Assembly: GCA_964438515.1 (NCBI GenBank)
Contig: CAYTLK010000003.1
Coordinates: 62,001-126,000 of the forward strand
DNA length: 64,000 nucleotides
Reading direction: 5' to 3'
Origin: RGIG3701 sp964438515
Lineage (GTDB): Bacteria > Planctomycetota > Planctomycetia > Pirellulales > Thermoguttaceae
The notes under the pieces are model-generated. The model was given only the letters and a program-made list of their open reading frames with translations, made no database searches and was not told where the DNA came from. Below, in pieces: positions 1-8,406 of this stretch (within the stretch, counting starts at the first letter, position 1; each line of letters begins with the position of its first letter). The translations under genes were made by a program, and so were the position numbers.

Positions 1-1546
1 CGTTCCTGGAAACCGCCAGCCGAACCGTTTCGCCCGCCTTTAGTTCCAAAATGGCGCACGCAAAATCCAGCTCGTTCGTGATTTTACGCCGATTGACCTC
101 CACAATTCGGTCGCCGGCGCGCAGTCCAATCGCCTCCGCCGGACTGTTCGGCTCCACGCTTTCCACGATGGCGCCCGTAAAATTCCCGGCTGGAAGATTT
201 ACGAACTGAATTCCGTGCCAGTTTTTCTCCGCACTGAACGCCTCCATCATTCGAGTCACAACGTCCATCGCCCGATTGACGGGAATCGCGAATCCGATTC
301 CCTGCGCGCCTGCACGAACCGCCACATTAATTCCGATCATATTTCCTTCGATGTTGAGCAGCGGACCGCCGGAATTTCCCGGATTAATACTCGCATCCGT
401 CTGAATGAGGTCCTCATAAAACTGGACGTCACTCACCTGAACCGACCGATGAAGCGCGCTGACGATTCCTCGCGTCACCGTATGTTCGTAACCGAACGCA
501 TTCCCGACCGCAATCACCGTTTCACCGCTCATCAAATCCGTCGATTCGCCGAGCGGAATCGTGTCGAAAACCTCCCCCGCCAGTGCGTCGATTTTGATGA
601 TCGCGAGGTCCGTCTCTTTATCCCGCGCCAAAACACGCGCCACATACGTCTTTGTATCGACGGTCGTCACGTGAATTTCCTGAATTCCGTCCACCACATG
701 AAAGTTTGTTACAATGTATCCGCGAGAGTCGAAAAGAACCCCCGTTCCCATCCCGTTCACGTGCTGCGATTCCGGAACGGAGCCGCTTGTTTCAGCCGAA
801 GCCGCATCATAAGGGGTGGTTTTCAGCGTTTTTTCTCCCCGAATATTCACGACCGCAGGCCTCGCGCGACGAATCGCCCGAACAATCGCGTTTTCACGCA
901 AATTATTCCCATCTTCCGCAATCCCATTCGAGCCCGCAAAAGACGGCGCAGAAACCAAAGACCCAACATTTCCCGCAGTTCCTACAGTTCCCGCGGTTCC
1001 TTCTATTTCAGCAGTCCCGACAGTTCCAGCATTTCCACCAGTTCCTGTACCTTCTGCCGTTTTTGCATTCCTCGCAGACTCTGTATCCTTTGCATTTTCT
1101 ATTTTTTTTGCAGTCTCTGTATTCTTAGCAGATTCAGGAACAACGACGGAATCTTCACTTTTCACAGGCGCGGAAGGCTTCGTATTTTCTTCAAGCTCCG
1201 CATCTTTTCTATTCAATGCACTCGTTTTGGATTCTGTATTTTCACTCGTTTCCTCATTTTTCACCGACGGCGGCGCTTTTTCGGAAGATTCTGCAGCTGC
1301 GGATTCTGAAACAGGCTCCGAAACATCTTCCAAAATCAGCTCAAAATCCGTTTCCGTCGACGCTTCCGTTGAAACTTCAGCCGACTCGGAACTCTTTTTT
1401 TGTTCGAGAGCGGCGGCATTCGCAACCAAATTATCCGCAAAAGCACCCGTTGCAATGCGCATAACGCACATAAAAGCAAAAATTTTCAAAAATTTTCGCC
1501 AAAAACAGCCGCTTTTTCTTAATTCTACTGGACTCATGTTCGTCAT
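1..1546 (-). CDS. Secreted HtrA/DegP-like serine protease with PDZ domain (3' end outside window)
   Basis: Reading the minus strand from the ATG at 1546 gives an open frame of about 515 codons that leaves the window at base 1. The N-terminus has a basic start, a hydrophobic stretch and an AFA cleavage-like site near residue 38, so the protein is probably exported. A long low-complexity linker follows, rich in Glu/Ser and then in repeated GTAGT/GTVGT-type units (about residues 40-220). The trypsin-like domain shows the triad: His283 in NFHVVDG, Asp313 in ETDLAI, Ser392 in GNSGGP. A PDZ domain starts near residue 435 (NSPAEAIGLRAGDRIVEVN) and is incomplete here. Family role is periplasmic protein quality control. 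A second start ATG lies at 1537. No clear Shine-Dalgarno precedes either. It is divergent from truB. Function assignment is confident; exact start and C-terminal length are not known. Confidence 0.88.
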   Translation of the reverse strand, partial: MTNMSPVELRKSGCFWRKFLKIFAFMCVMRIATGAFADNLVANAAALEQKKSSESAEVSTEASTETDFELILEDVSEPVSESAAAESSEKAPPSVKNEETSENTESKTSALNRKDAELEENTKPSAPVKSEDSVVVPESAKNTETAKKIENAKDTESARNAKTAEGTGTGGNAGTVGTAEIEGTAGTVGTAGNVGSLVSAPSFAGSNGIAEDGNNLRENAIVRAIRRARPAVVNIRGEKTLKTTPYDAASAETSGSVPESQHVNGMGTGVLFDSRGYIVTNFHVVDGIQEIHVTTVDTKTYVARVLARDKETDLAIIKIDALAGEVFDTIPLGESTDLMSGETVIAVGNAFGYEHTVTRGIVSALHRSVQVSDVQFYEDLIQTDASINPGNSGGPLLNIEGNMIGINVAVRAGAQGIGFAIPVNRAMDVVTRMMEAFSAEKNWHGIQFVNLPAGNFTGAIVESVEPNSPAEAIGLRAGDRIVEVNRRKITNELDFACAILELKAGETVRLAVSRN

Positions 1547-1566
1547 TCGCTATACTATAAATGATG

Positions 1567-1606
1567 ACCGGGGGGAGAAACCACTGCCCCGAGGTTCCCC
1601 CCTCGG
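1567..1606 (-). promoter_or_regulatory. GC-rich leader with two mutually exclusive hairpins
   Basis: Within the presumed htrA leader, bases 1570-1576 and 1580-1582 can pair with 1593-1602 (G-tract against C-tract). Alternatively 1589-1594 (CCGAGG) can pair with 1601-1606 (CCTCGG). The two folds share bases and cannot coexist. They lie about 20 bases upstream of the start codon. A switching role is inference only. Confidence 0.35.
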
Positions 1607-1653
1607 ACGAATAACTCGAATCACGGAAGTTAAACCATCGGCATAAAAAACAC

Positions 1654-1682
1654 TTGAATAAAAAACAAATATCATTTATAAC
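1654..1682 (+). promoter_or_regulatory. Putative sigma70-like promoter for truB
   Basis: TTGAAT (1654-1659), a 17-base spacer and TATAAC (1677-1682). It reads toward truB and shares bases with the divergent htrA promoter. Confidence 0.5.
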
Positions 1683-1705
1683 GATTGTAACGATTCTTCC
1701 GTCAA
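1676..1705 (-). promoter_or_regulatory. Putative sigma70-like promoter for the htrA-like gene
   Basis: On the minus strand TTGACG (1700-1705) is followed after 18 bases by TTATAA (1676-1681). It overlaps the oppositely oriented promoter proposed for truB. The leader would be about 125 bases long. Confidence 0.45.
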
Positions 1706-1774
1706 TTCAGTTTTATCATCGACAGATAAACAGAAAACCTTAAGAGTTTTTATGGATTTTAAGGATGTATCTTC

Positions 1775-2704
1775 ATGTATGACGGATTTTTAAATATTCA
1801 CAAACCCGCTGGAATCAGTTCGTTCGATGCCGTTAAAATGATTCTTGGCGAAATTCTCGAAGGAAAGCGTCCCGAAAAACGTCTGAAAATCGGACACGCA
1901 GGAACTCTCGACCCTCTCGCAGACGGCGTGCTCGTCCTTGCAATTGATCGGGCGTCTCGTTTGATTACGAGAGTTCAAAATCAGAAAAAAACTTACGTCG
2001 CCACTTTCGAACTCGGCGTCTCCAGCCCGTCAGAAGATACAGAAACCGCAGCAATTCCCGTCGAAAACGCGCCGATTCCAGAACGTACAGAAATCGAAAG
2101 CGTCTTTCCTGAATTTTTGGGAAAAATTTTGCAGCGTCCGCCGATTTACTCCGCGCTGAAAGTAAATGGAAAAAAAGCGTACGATTTGGCTCGAAAGGGA
2201 AAAGAGGTGGAACTTGCGCCGCGTCCGATAATGATTTACAGCCTAAAAATCATCAACTATTCGTACCCATTTCTAAAACTGGAGATTGTGTGCGGAAGCG
2301 GAACCTACATCCGTTCTTTGGGGCGCGACCTCGGCGCACGACTCGGGTCGGCCGCCATCATGACGGCGCTCACGCGCACTGCAATCGGGGTTTTTCATCT
2401 TGAAGACGCCCTCGAACTCCGCCTTCGTGACGACCCGAAACCGTTAAATCGGGCAAAATGCACAGAATATATAAGACCTTTTTTAGACGCGGTCCCCGAT
2501 CTTCCTCGTTTGACGTACGGTTCGGAGGATGTTTACCGTTTGAAAAATGGAATACCCGTGATTCATCCGGACGCCGCAGATTTTCCGAAACACACAGAGG
2601 CGGTAGTGCTTAATGAAGAAGGAAAGTTTCTTAGAATCGTACAGAAAACGAAAAATGGCGCAGAAGGGGAGTTGCGGAGTGTTTTAAATTTCGCAAATGA
2701 ATAA
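1775..2704 (+). CDS. truB: tRNA pseudouridine(55) synthase TruB
   Basis: A 309-residue protein that matches TruB throughout. The N-terminus MYDGFLNIHKPAGISSFDAV is typical of the family, and the catalytic motif GTLDPLADGVL carries the nucleophile Asp46. The later motif GTYIRSLGRDLG is also a TruB hallmark. The enzyme makes pseudouridine at position 55 in the T-loop of tRNAs in the cytoplasm. Length is normal. The ATG at 1775 follows an AAGGA-like site (about 1761). It ends in front of a palindromic repeat and faces trpS tail to tail, so it is probably a single-gene transcript. Confidence 0.95.
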   Translation: MYDGFLNIHKPAGISSFDAVKMILGEILEGKRPEKRLKIGHAGTLDPLADGVLVLAIDRASRLITRVQNQKKTYVATFELGVSSPSEDTETAAIPVENAPIPERTEIESVFPEFLGKILQRPPIYSALKVNGKKAYDLARKGKEVELAPRPIMIYSLKIINYSYPFLKLEIVCGSGTYIRSLGRDLGARLGSAAIMTALTRTAIGVFHLEDALELRLRDDPKPLNRAKCTEYIRPFLDAVPDLPRLTYGSEDVYRLKNGIPVIHPDAADFPKHTEAVVLNEEGKFLRIVQKTKNGAEGELRSVLNFANE

Positions 2705-2798
2705 AAACACAATATTAAAAAGTTTTTAAAACAGGAGTTTTACTGTACAATCTTCGCAAAATACTGTTTTCAAAAAATTTAATATTGTGTTTTTAGAA
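2705..2798. repeat. Palindromic repeat, family 3 copy A (MITE-like or bidirectional terminator)
   Basis: The two ends form a long inverted repeat: AAAAACACAATATTAAAAAG near 2703-2722 pairs with TTTAATATTGTGTTTTT near 2779-2795. The inner parts ACAG and CTGT extend the stem. The left end matches the left end of the copy at 53398 and the right half resembles those at 21330 and 53580. It lies between convergent truB and trpS, so it may also end both transcripts. Confidence 0.7.
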
Positions 2799-2809
2799 AT
2801 TTTTTTATT

Positions 2810-3784
2810 TTATTTCGGGATTCCGACACCGCAATTGCTTTGCGCACGTTCCAACACCTGAGCGGCTTTCGACCGAGCACGTTTCGCCCCTTCCGCCAGC
2901 ACGTCGCGCACGTACGACGGATCGGCGATGTACTGCGCGTAACGTTCCCGAATCGGTGCAAAATATTCTTCCGAAATGCGCGCCAGTTCCTTTTTTACCT
3001 GTCCGTATCCGAACCCGCCGCGGCGATACATCGCTTCCATCTCGGCCCGCTGTTCCTCGGACGCAAAGAGTTTGTACAGTAAATACAGACTGTCCGTTTC
3101 GGGGTCTTTCGAATCCTCCATCGGACGGCAATCGGTCTCGATACGCATAATTTTCTTTTTCTGCGCTTTGGCGTCGTCGATGACCTCCAGCGTATTGTTG
3201 TAGCTCTTCGACATTTTGTCGCCGTCGATACCAGGAACTTTTCCAGCTGCTGGAACGACGTACGCTTTGGGCAAAATGAACGTTTCACCGAAATTATGGT
3301 TGAACGTCTGCGCCAAATCGCGCGCCACTTCAAGATGCTGCTGCTGATCCTCACCGACCGGCACGAGGTCCGAGTCGTACGCCAAAATGTCGGCCGCCAT
3401 CAGTACCGGATACGTAAACAGTCCCGCGTCGGCCGTAAGCCCTTTCGCGAGTTTTTCTTTATAGGCGTGACAGCGCTCCAACAGCCCCATCGGCGTGCAT
3501 GTAAGCAGGAGCCACGTGAGCTGAGTCACTTCCGGAATATCCGACTGCACAAACAAAGTCGATTTTTCCGGATCCAAACCAATTGCGAGAAAATAGACGG
3601 CCATTTGAAACGTCTGCTGACTGAGCCGTTCCCGATCGCGTACCGTTGTGAGGGCGTGAAGATTTGCGATAAAATAAAACGCATCCTCTTTTTTCCCTTG
3701 CAGAGTGACGTACTGCAGATTGGCGCCAAAATAATTGCCCCAGTGGGGATTGCCTGTCGGCTGGATTCCGGATAAAATTCTCAT
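2810..3784 (-). CDS. trpS: Tryptophanyl-tRNA synthetase
   Basis: From the ATG at 3784 the protein has 324 residues, normal for TrpS, and starts MRILSGIQPTGNPHWGNYFG, which holds the HIGH-like signature of class I tryptophanyl-tRNA synthetases. The KMSKS loop is exact at residues 190-194 (DGDKMSKSYNN). The enzyme charges tRNA-Trp in the cytoplasm. The reading frame is open 26 codons further upstream to an ATG at 3862, only about 14 bases after the predicted transcription start, but family alignment favours 3784. I see no run of Trp codons or T-box-like leader. It converges with truB. Confidence 0.95.
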   Translation of the reverse strand: MRILSGIQPTGNPHWGNYFGANLQYVTLQGKKEDAFYFIANLHALTTVRDRERLSQQTFQMAVYFLAIGLDPEKSTLFVQSDIPEVTQLTWLLLTCTPMGLLERCHAYKEKLAKGLTADAGLFTYPVLMAADILAYDSDLVPVGEDQQQHLEVARDLAQTFNHNFGETFILPKAYVVPAAGKVPGIDGDKMSKSYNNTLEVIDDAKAQKKKIMRIETDCRPMEDSKDPETDSLYLLYKLFASEEQRAEMEAMYRRGGFGYGQVKKELARISEEYFAPIRERYAQYIADPSYVRDVLAEGAKRARSKAAQVLERAQSNCGVGIPK

Positions 3785-3882
3785 GGATTCGTCCCGATTT
3801 GAGTGAAAAAGGATTGATGAAAAGACTTTCATTTCTTTCATTAATATTAATGTCTCTTTCATCTTATATTAATGTGCGTTTT

Positions 3883-3910
3883 ATTATACCTCTTTTTGAA
3901 AATTTGTAAA
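3883..3910 (-). promoter_or_regulatory. Putative sigma70-like promoter for trpS
   Basis: Minus strand TTTACA (3905-3910), 16-base spacer, TATAAT (3883-3888). The predicted start site near 3876 leaves a leader of about 90 bases to the ATG at 3784. Confidence 0.55.
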
Positions 3911-3956
3911 GAATCCGCCCCAAAAAAATTTTTTTTGAAGGAACCGTCGGCACGGA

Positions 3957-3985
3957 TTGACTTTCTTGCCGTTTGGTGTTACAAT
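3957..3985 (+). promoter_or_regulatory. Putative sigma70-like promoter for the PfkB kinase gene
   Basis: TTGACT (3957-3962), 17-base spacer, TACAAT (3980-3985), about 75 bases before the ATG at 4068. It is back to back with the trpS promoter. Confidence 0.6.
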
Positions 3986-4067
3986 AAGGGAAAGAGGGGG
4001 AAAATTTCCCCTGTAATTTGTGTTTTTAGTCCTTTTATATACTTTGTACTCGATACAAATTTTACTC

Positions 4068-4979
4068 ATGGCCAATTTACTCATCGTCGGTTCGTTCGCT
4101 TACGATACGATCAACACTCACACCGCCCGCCGCGAAAACGTCCTCGGCGGCACCGGCTCGCACGCTGCGTACGGAGCCTCCTTTTACACGAACGTTTACG
4201 CTTCCGGAATCGTCGGCGGCCTCGATTGGCGCCAGGAAGACTCGGACGCACTCGAAGCGCACAATATCAATCTCGAAAATCTTCAGATTGTTCCCGGCCA
4301 AAAAACCACTGCGTGGGAAGCCGTGTATGAAATCGATATGAATAATCGACAGACGCTTGATTTTCAGGCGAATTGTTCCATGAATTTTCATCCCAATCTC
4401 TCCGAAGAAGCGCGAAAATGCCCGTACATTTTTCTCGCAAACAACTCGCCGGAGTCCCAGATGGAAGTCATTTCCGAGTGCAAAGAACCAAAACTCATTG
4501 TGGCCGACACGATGGATTTTTACATTAACGGGTCCAAAGATGCGTTGATGAAACTCCTCAAACAGGTGGACGGACTCATTCTCAACGACAGCGAAGCACA
4601 GCTTCTGACGGGAAAATCCGACCTTTTTGAATGCGGTGACGTTATTCGAACCATGGGACCGCGATTCGTCATCATTAAAAAGGGCGCGCACGGCTGCATC
4701 TTCATGGGAGAAGATGGGGAAATTTGCGTCTTTCCCGCGTTTCCGTCCCGAAATGTCGTGGAACCGACCGGTGCTGGAGACTGTTTCGCGGGCGCGTTCA
4801 TGGGATACATCGCCTCGAAGGACTGCGCCGACCTGAAAACGATCAAAGAAGCGCTGATTTACGCAACCGTCACCGCAAGTTTTACGATCGAAGATTTCAG
4901 TTTCGACGCCCTGAAACGCAGCACTCGCGCCGACATCGACGCACGATTCGAGAAGATGCGTAAGATGCTGAATTTTTAA
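4068..4979 (+). CDS. PfkB-family (ribokinase-like) sugar kinase
   Basis: A 304-residue kinase beginning MANLLIVGSFAYDTI. An in-frame GTG lies 48 bases upstream but would add a hydrophobic stretch unlike the family, so the ATG is preferred. Glycine-rich LGGTGSHAA (about residues 27-34) is the sugar-side N-terminal signature. EPTGAGDCFAGAF holds the anion hole and the catalytic base Asp238. The family phosphorylates sugars or nucleosides with ATP; the substrate cannot be told from sequence, since adenosine kinase, fructokinase and ribokinase types look alike here. It has its own promoter and ends at the start of a family 1 repeat. The following M42 genes may or may not be co-transcribed. Confidence 0.88.
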   Translation: MANLLIVGSFAYDTINTHTARRENVLGGTGSHAAYGASFYTNVYASGIVGGLDWRQEDSDALEAHNINLENLQIVPGQKTTAWEAVYEIDMNNRQTLDFQANCSMNFHPNLSEEARKCPYIFLANNSPESQMEVISECKEPKLIVADTMDFYINGSKDALMKLLKQVDGLILNDSEAQLLTGKSDLFECGDVIRTMGPRFVIIKKGAHGCIFMGEDGEICVFPAFPSRNVVEPTGAGDCFAGAFMGYIASKDCADLKTIKEALIYATVTASFTIEDFSFDALKRSTRADIDARFEKMRKMLNF

Positions 4980-5083
4980 TATACTCGTTCCACTTGAAAA
5001 TTTCGCATTGGGCGGCGACTGCGGCAGTCGTTTCTCGATAGAGTAACGACGGAGAAGCGAAAATTCAAAATGCATCGGGTATA
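4980..5083. repeat. Palindromic repeat, family 1 copy 1
   Basis: About 104 bases bounded by TATACTCG and CGGGTATA, which are near-inverted copies. The outer arms TTGAAAATTTCGC and GCGAAAATTCAAA pair imperfectly. Inside are two hairpins: GACTG/CAGTC, and TCGTT-CTC/GAG-AACGA with a GATA loop. It sits between the PfkB kinase gene and the first M42 gene. Other copies are at 11690, 42350, 45749 and about 51370. Confidence 0.85.
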
Positions 5084-5106
5084 ATAAATCAAAAAGAAAG
5101 AACTGA

Positions 5107-6171
5107 ATGGAAGTCAAAGCACGAAAATTTTTTGATGATTTGCTCAGTACGCCGGGACCGACGGGACACGAACAGCGTGTGCAGGAAGTCGTGCGGCAGT
5201 ACGCCGCCGATTTTGCAGATTCCGTCACAACCGACGTGATGGGAAACGTCATCGCCGTTCGAAACGCAGACGCACCGCTGCGCGTGATGCTTGCGGGACA
5301 CTGCGACCAAATCGGTTTGGGCGTTCGTTTTATCGACTCGAACGGATTCATTTACGTCCACACGCTGGGCGGATGGGACATTCAAAACCTCATCGGTCAG
5401 CACGTCACCATCTGGTCGGAAAACGGTCCAGTGGGGGGCGTTATTGGACGTAAACCCATCCATCTTCTGGAACCGGAAGAACGAGGAAAAGCTGCAAAAC
5501 TCTGCGATATTTGGGTCGATATCGGCGCAAAATCGAAAGAAGAAGCCGAAAAACGCGTGAGGCTCGGCGACTGCATCACCCTCCGAACGACCTGCACGGA
5601 ACTCTCCAACAACTGCGTGGCCGCAAGCGCAACGGATGACCGTTCCGGCGTGTGGGTCATTTTGGAAGCACTGAGACGAATCGACGCAAGTAAGTTAAAA
5701 TGCGCAGTTTACGCAGTTTCAACCACCCAAGAAGAGGAAGGATACCGCGGCGCACAACCGGGTGCGTTCGGCGTCCATCCGCACGTTGGAATCGCGGTAG
5801 ATGTAACGTTTGCGAGCGACTGTCCCTCCATTGAAGCCAAAAAAACCGGCGAAATCCATCTCGGCGGCGGTCCCGTCATCGAACGGGGACCCAATTTCAG
5901 TCCCATCGTCGTGGATCGTTTTTGTGAAATTGCAGAATCCAACGAAATTTCCTATCAGCTTTGCGCCAACGGACGGCCCGGCGGAACGGACACGTATGTT
6001 ATTCAAATGACACGCGAAGGTGTGGCGGCCGGACTCATCAGCATTCCGAACCGTTACATGCACTCGCCCGTCGAAATCGTTTCGCTCGACGACATGGACG
6101 CCGCAGCCGACCTCATCGCAAGATTTATCGAAAATTTGGATGAAAATTACAGTTTTATTCCTCATATTTAA
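5107..6171 (+). CDS. M42 family metallopeptidase (aminopeptidase), first of a tandem pair
   Basis: A 354-residue cytosolic M42 peptidase of normal length. The co-catalytic metal residues are all visible: His65 and Asp67 in AGHCDQIGL, Asp177/178 in SATDDRSG, the Glu209-Glu210 pair in TTQEEEG, Asp232 in IAVDVTF and His319 in YMHSPVE. Members form large tetrahedral complexes that remove N-terminal residues from peptides. The next gene is a paralogue with the same motifs, about two thirds identical by eye over aligned stretches. Only a weak purine-rich ribosome site (AGAAAGAA) precedes the start. The gap in front is a family 1 repeat whose end supplies a TATAAT-like box at 5080-5085, though no good -35 is visible. 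Confidence 0.9.
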   Translation: MEVKARKFFDDLLSTPGPTGHEQRVQEVVRQYAADFADSVTTDVMGNVIAVRNADAPLRVMLAGHCDQIGLGVRFIDSNGFIYVHTLGGWDIQNLIGQHVTIWSENGPVGGVIGRKPIHLLEPEERGKAAKLCDIWVDIGAKSKEEAEKRVRLGDCITLRTTCTELSNNCVAASATDDRSGVWVILEALRRIDASKLKCAVYAVSTTQEEEGYRGAQPGAFGVHPHVGIAVDVTFASDCPSIEAKKTGEIHLGGGPVIERGPNFSPIVVDRFCEIAESNEISYQLCANGRPGGTDTYVIQMTREGVAAGLISIPNRYMHSPVEIVSLDDMDAAADLIARFIENLDENYSFIPHI

Positions 6172-6291
6172 ATCAGACAAAACCTATCAAATCAAACATA
6201 AATCACATCAAAATCACACATAAATCGTTTTAATATCATAAAACACTTGAACAGTATTCAATTAGAATTCAACAAAAATCGGAGATTTTCT

Positions 6292-7350
6292 ATGGAACCT
6301 AAGGAATTTTTGAAAAAGATCCTAACGACGCCGAGTCCGACGGGGTTTGAACAGCCCGTGCAGGAAATCGTGCGCGAATACGCAAAAGATTTTGCCGACA
6401 CGGTGGAAACCGACGTGATGGGAAACGTGATCGTCGGTCGAAATGTGGACGCGCCGTTCCGCGTGATGCTTACGGGGCACTGCGACCAAATCGGTTTGAG
6501 CGTTCAGTACATCGACCCGGATGGTTTCCTGTACGTTATTCCGCTCGGAGGTTGGGACATTCAGAACCTCATCGGTCAGCACGTCACCATTTGGACGAAA
6601 AACGGTCCTCTTCCCGGCGTCATCGGCCGCAAACCAATACATCTTCTGGATGCGGGAGAACGGAAAATCGTTCCGAAAATCAGCGATATTTGGGTCGATA
6701 TTGGAGCCTTCAGCAAAGAAGAAGCAGCGTCTTTGGTGCGCGTTGGGGACGCAATAACCGTTCAAATGACGTATTCGGAACTGCGAAACAACAATATTGC
6801 GTCGAGCGCGACCGACGACAAATCGGGAATGTGGGTCGTGATGGAAGCACTGCGCCGCGTCGATTCCTCCAAACTGAAATGCGCAGCGTTCTCAGTCTCC
6901 ACGACGCAGGAAGAGGTCGGTCTTCGAGGTGCCACAACCGCTGCGTATCACGTAAATCCGCACGTTGGAATTGCAGTGGACGTCACTTTTACGAGCGACT
7001 GTCCCACCATTGAAGCGAAAAAAATCAGTGAAATCAAACTCGGAAAAGGTCCCGCAATCGGCCGCGGCCCGAACTTTAATCCGGGTGTGGTGGAAAGCCT
7101 CGTCGCACTTGCAGAACAGAACGAAATTCCGTATCAGCTCAATCCCAGCGGGACCCCTCCAGGAACGGATGCGCGCATCATTCAAATGACGCGTTCCGGA
7201 ATCGCGACGGGACTCGTAAGCGTTCCGAACCGTTACATGCACTCTCCGGTGGAAGTGGTTTCGTACGACGACATGAACGCCTGCGCCGATTTACTCGCGC
7301 GATTCATTGAAAGTCTCGACGAAAATTCCGATTTTATACCTCACGTTTGA
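6292..7350 (+). CDS. M42 family metallopeptidase (aminopeptidase), second of a tandem pair
   Basis: A 352-residue paralogue of the preceding gene. I chose the ATG at 6292 because GGAG precedes it and the result aligns with the first copy; the frame is open upstream to 6247. All metal ligands are kept: GHCDQIGL, SATDDKSG, TTQEEVG, VDVTF and MHSPVE. The spacing to the first copy is about 120 bases, AT-rich and without a clear terminator, so the two may share a transcript. Two similar M42 subunits could form mixed particles or differ in residue preference; neither can be decided from sequence. Confidence 0.9.
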   Translation: MEPKEFLKKILTTPSPTGFEQPVQEIVREYAKDFADTVETDVMGNVIVGRNVDAPFRVMLTGHCDQIGLSVQYIDPDGFLYVIPLGGWDIQNLIGQHVTIWTKNGPLPGVIGRKPIHLLDAGERKIVPKISDIWVDIGAFSKEEAASLVRVGDAITVQMTYSELRNNNIASSATDDKSGMWVVMEALRRVDSSKLKCAAFSVSTTQEEVGLRGATTAAYHVNPHVGIAVDVTFTSDCPTIEAKKISEIKLGKGPAIGRGPNFNPGVVESLVALAEQNEIPYQLNPSGTPPGTDARIIQMTRSGIATGLVSVPNRYMHSPVEVVSYDDMNACADLLARFIESLDENSDFIPHV

Positions 7351-7365
7351 ATATAAGGGTCCTAA

Positions 7366-7510
7366 AAACTAAATATCAAAAAGTTTTTGACCCGGTACAA
7401 CTGGAAGCGAGGAACTGGGGGAAAACAATATTCAAAATGTTGCTCCCCCACGACCGCGAGCGACTTGCAGGCAGAGATTCTCCCGCAGGATGAATCGTGT
7501 AATTTTAAAA
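7366..7510. repeat. Palindromic repeat, family 3 copy B
   Basis: Starts AAAAAGTTTTTGACCCGG and continues GGTACAACTGGAAGCGAG, closely matching 53412 onward. A hairpin with arms GGGGGAAAAC and GTTGCTCCCCC lies at about 7417-7449. The right part AAAACACAACGAATGTACG resembles the 53570 region. It fills the gap between the second M42 gene and the SDR gene. Confidence 0.65.
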
Positions 7511-7566
7511 CACAACGAATGTACGTTTTTCATTTATGAGGCGGCAAAAACGTAGAGGAACAAAAA

Positions 7567-8319
7567 ATGGCGATTTTGATACTGGGTGCAACGTCGGAAA
7601 TTGCCGAACAAAACGTTGAAATTTTTGCGTCACGCGGTGAACACCTGATTCTGGCGGCTCGCCGTGTGGAAAGTCTGCCGAATTTGCCCGAAAATTCTGC
7701 GCAGAATGTGTATTATGACGCGGAAGAAACGTTTCAGGACTTTCTTTCTGCGGAGTTATTTTGGCTCCAATGTGCGGAAATTGCACGCATTAATTGGGAT
7801 GAAGAGATTGAGGGGATTTACATCGCGCAAGGTTTCCTCCCTTCGTCCGACCGAATGCGGTGGGGGGATGAAATTGGGGAAACGATTTTTTTGAATTTTA
7901 CATCCATTACGTTTTTTCTTGAAGCCGCCGCCCACTGGTTCGAGTCGCACACCTTTAAGCCGGAGACGTGGATTGCGGTCATTTCGTCTGTCGCAGGAGA
8001 TCGCGGACGTTTTTCAAACTATCCCTACGGAGCGGCAAAAGCGGGTTTGACGGCCTACCTTTCCGGACTGCGCGCCCGGCTGTATCCCTTGGGAATTCAC
8101 GTACTCACAATCAAACCGGGACTCGTAAAAACTCGGATGATTTACGGACGTCCTCAGGAAAAATCCCTGACGGCGGCGTCTCCCCAAAAGATTGCGCGGC
8201 AAATCGACACGGCAATCTCCCTTCGGCAAAACGTTTTGTACACCCCCCATTACTGGCGCTGGGTGATGGCGCTTGTTTGTTCCATTCCTGAGTGGATCTT
8301 TAAAAAAATCAAATTTTAA
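7567..8319 (+). CDS. Short-chain dehydrogenase/reductase (SDR) family protein
   Basis: A 250-residue classical-size SDR. The N-terminal Rossmann strand is followed by GATSEIA (residues 7-13), a variant of the TGxxxGIG cofactor motif. The catalytic set is present: Ser140/141 in VISSVAG, Tyr154 and Lys158 in YPYGAAKAG. NxAG is replaced by IAQGF, which is unusual. The GATSEIA start resembles the DprE2-like decaprenyl-phosphoryl-ribose reductase branch, but I would not name a substrate. GAGGA precedes the ATG. Neighbours give no pathway hint. Confidence 0.82.
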   Translation: MAILILGATSEIAEQNVEIFASRGEHLILAARRVESLPNLPENSAQNVYYDAEETFQDFLSAELFWLQCAEIARINWDEEIEGIYIAQGFLPSSDRMRWGDEIGETIFLNFTSITFFLEAAAHWFESHTFKPETWIAVISSVAGDRGRFSNYPYGAAKAGLTAYLSGLRARLYPLGIHVLTIKPGLVKTRMIYGRPQEKSLTAASPQKIARQIDTAISLRQNVLYTPHYWRWVMALVCSIPEWIFKKIKF

Positions 8320-8406
8320 CAATAAGTATTCATCATCAAATCAGAATAAACAGTTCACAAATCAAATAAATCAAATCACAGAATCATAAAACCCAGGAGA
8401 AAATTC

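Noticed and set aside
215..1646. Long plus-strand frames at the window start
   Set aside because: They are opposite the HtrA-like protease, whose catalytic motifs are clear on the minus strand although its end is outside the window.
3785..3875. T-box or attenuator before trpS
   Set aside because: No T-box sequence, no Trp codon run and no terminator hairpin in the 90-base leader.
5057..5085. Promoter supplied by the end of family 1 copy 1
   Set aside because: A TATAAT box is present at 5080-5085, but no acceptable -35 lies 16-18 bases upstream. It remains possible but is not supported.
4077..5351. 424-codon minus-strand frame opposite the PfkB and M42 genes
   Set aside because: Antisense shadow of two genuine genes; part of it is only the translated family 1 repeat.
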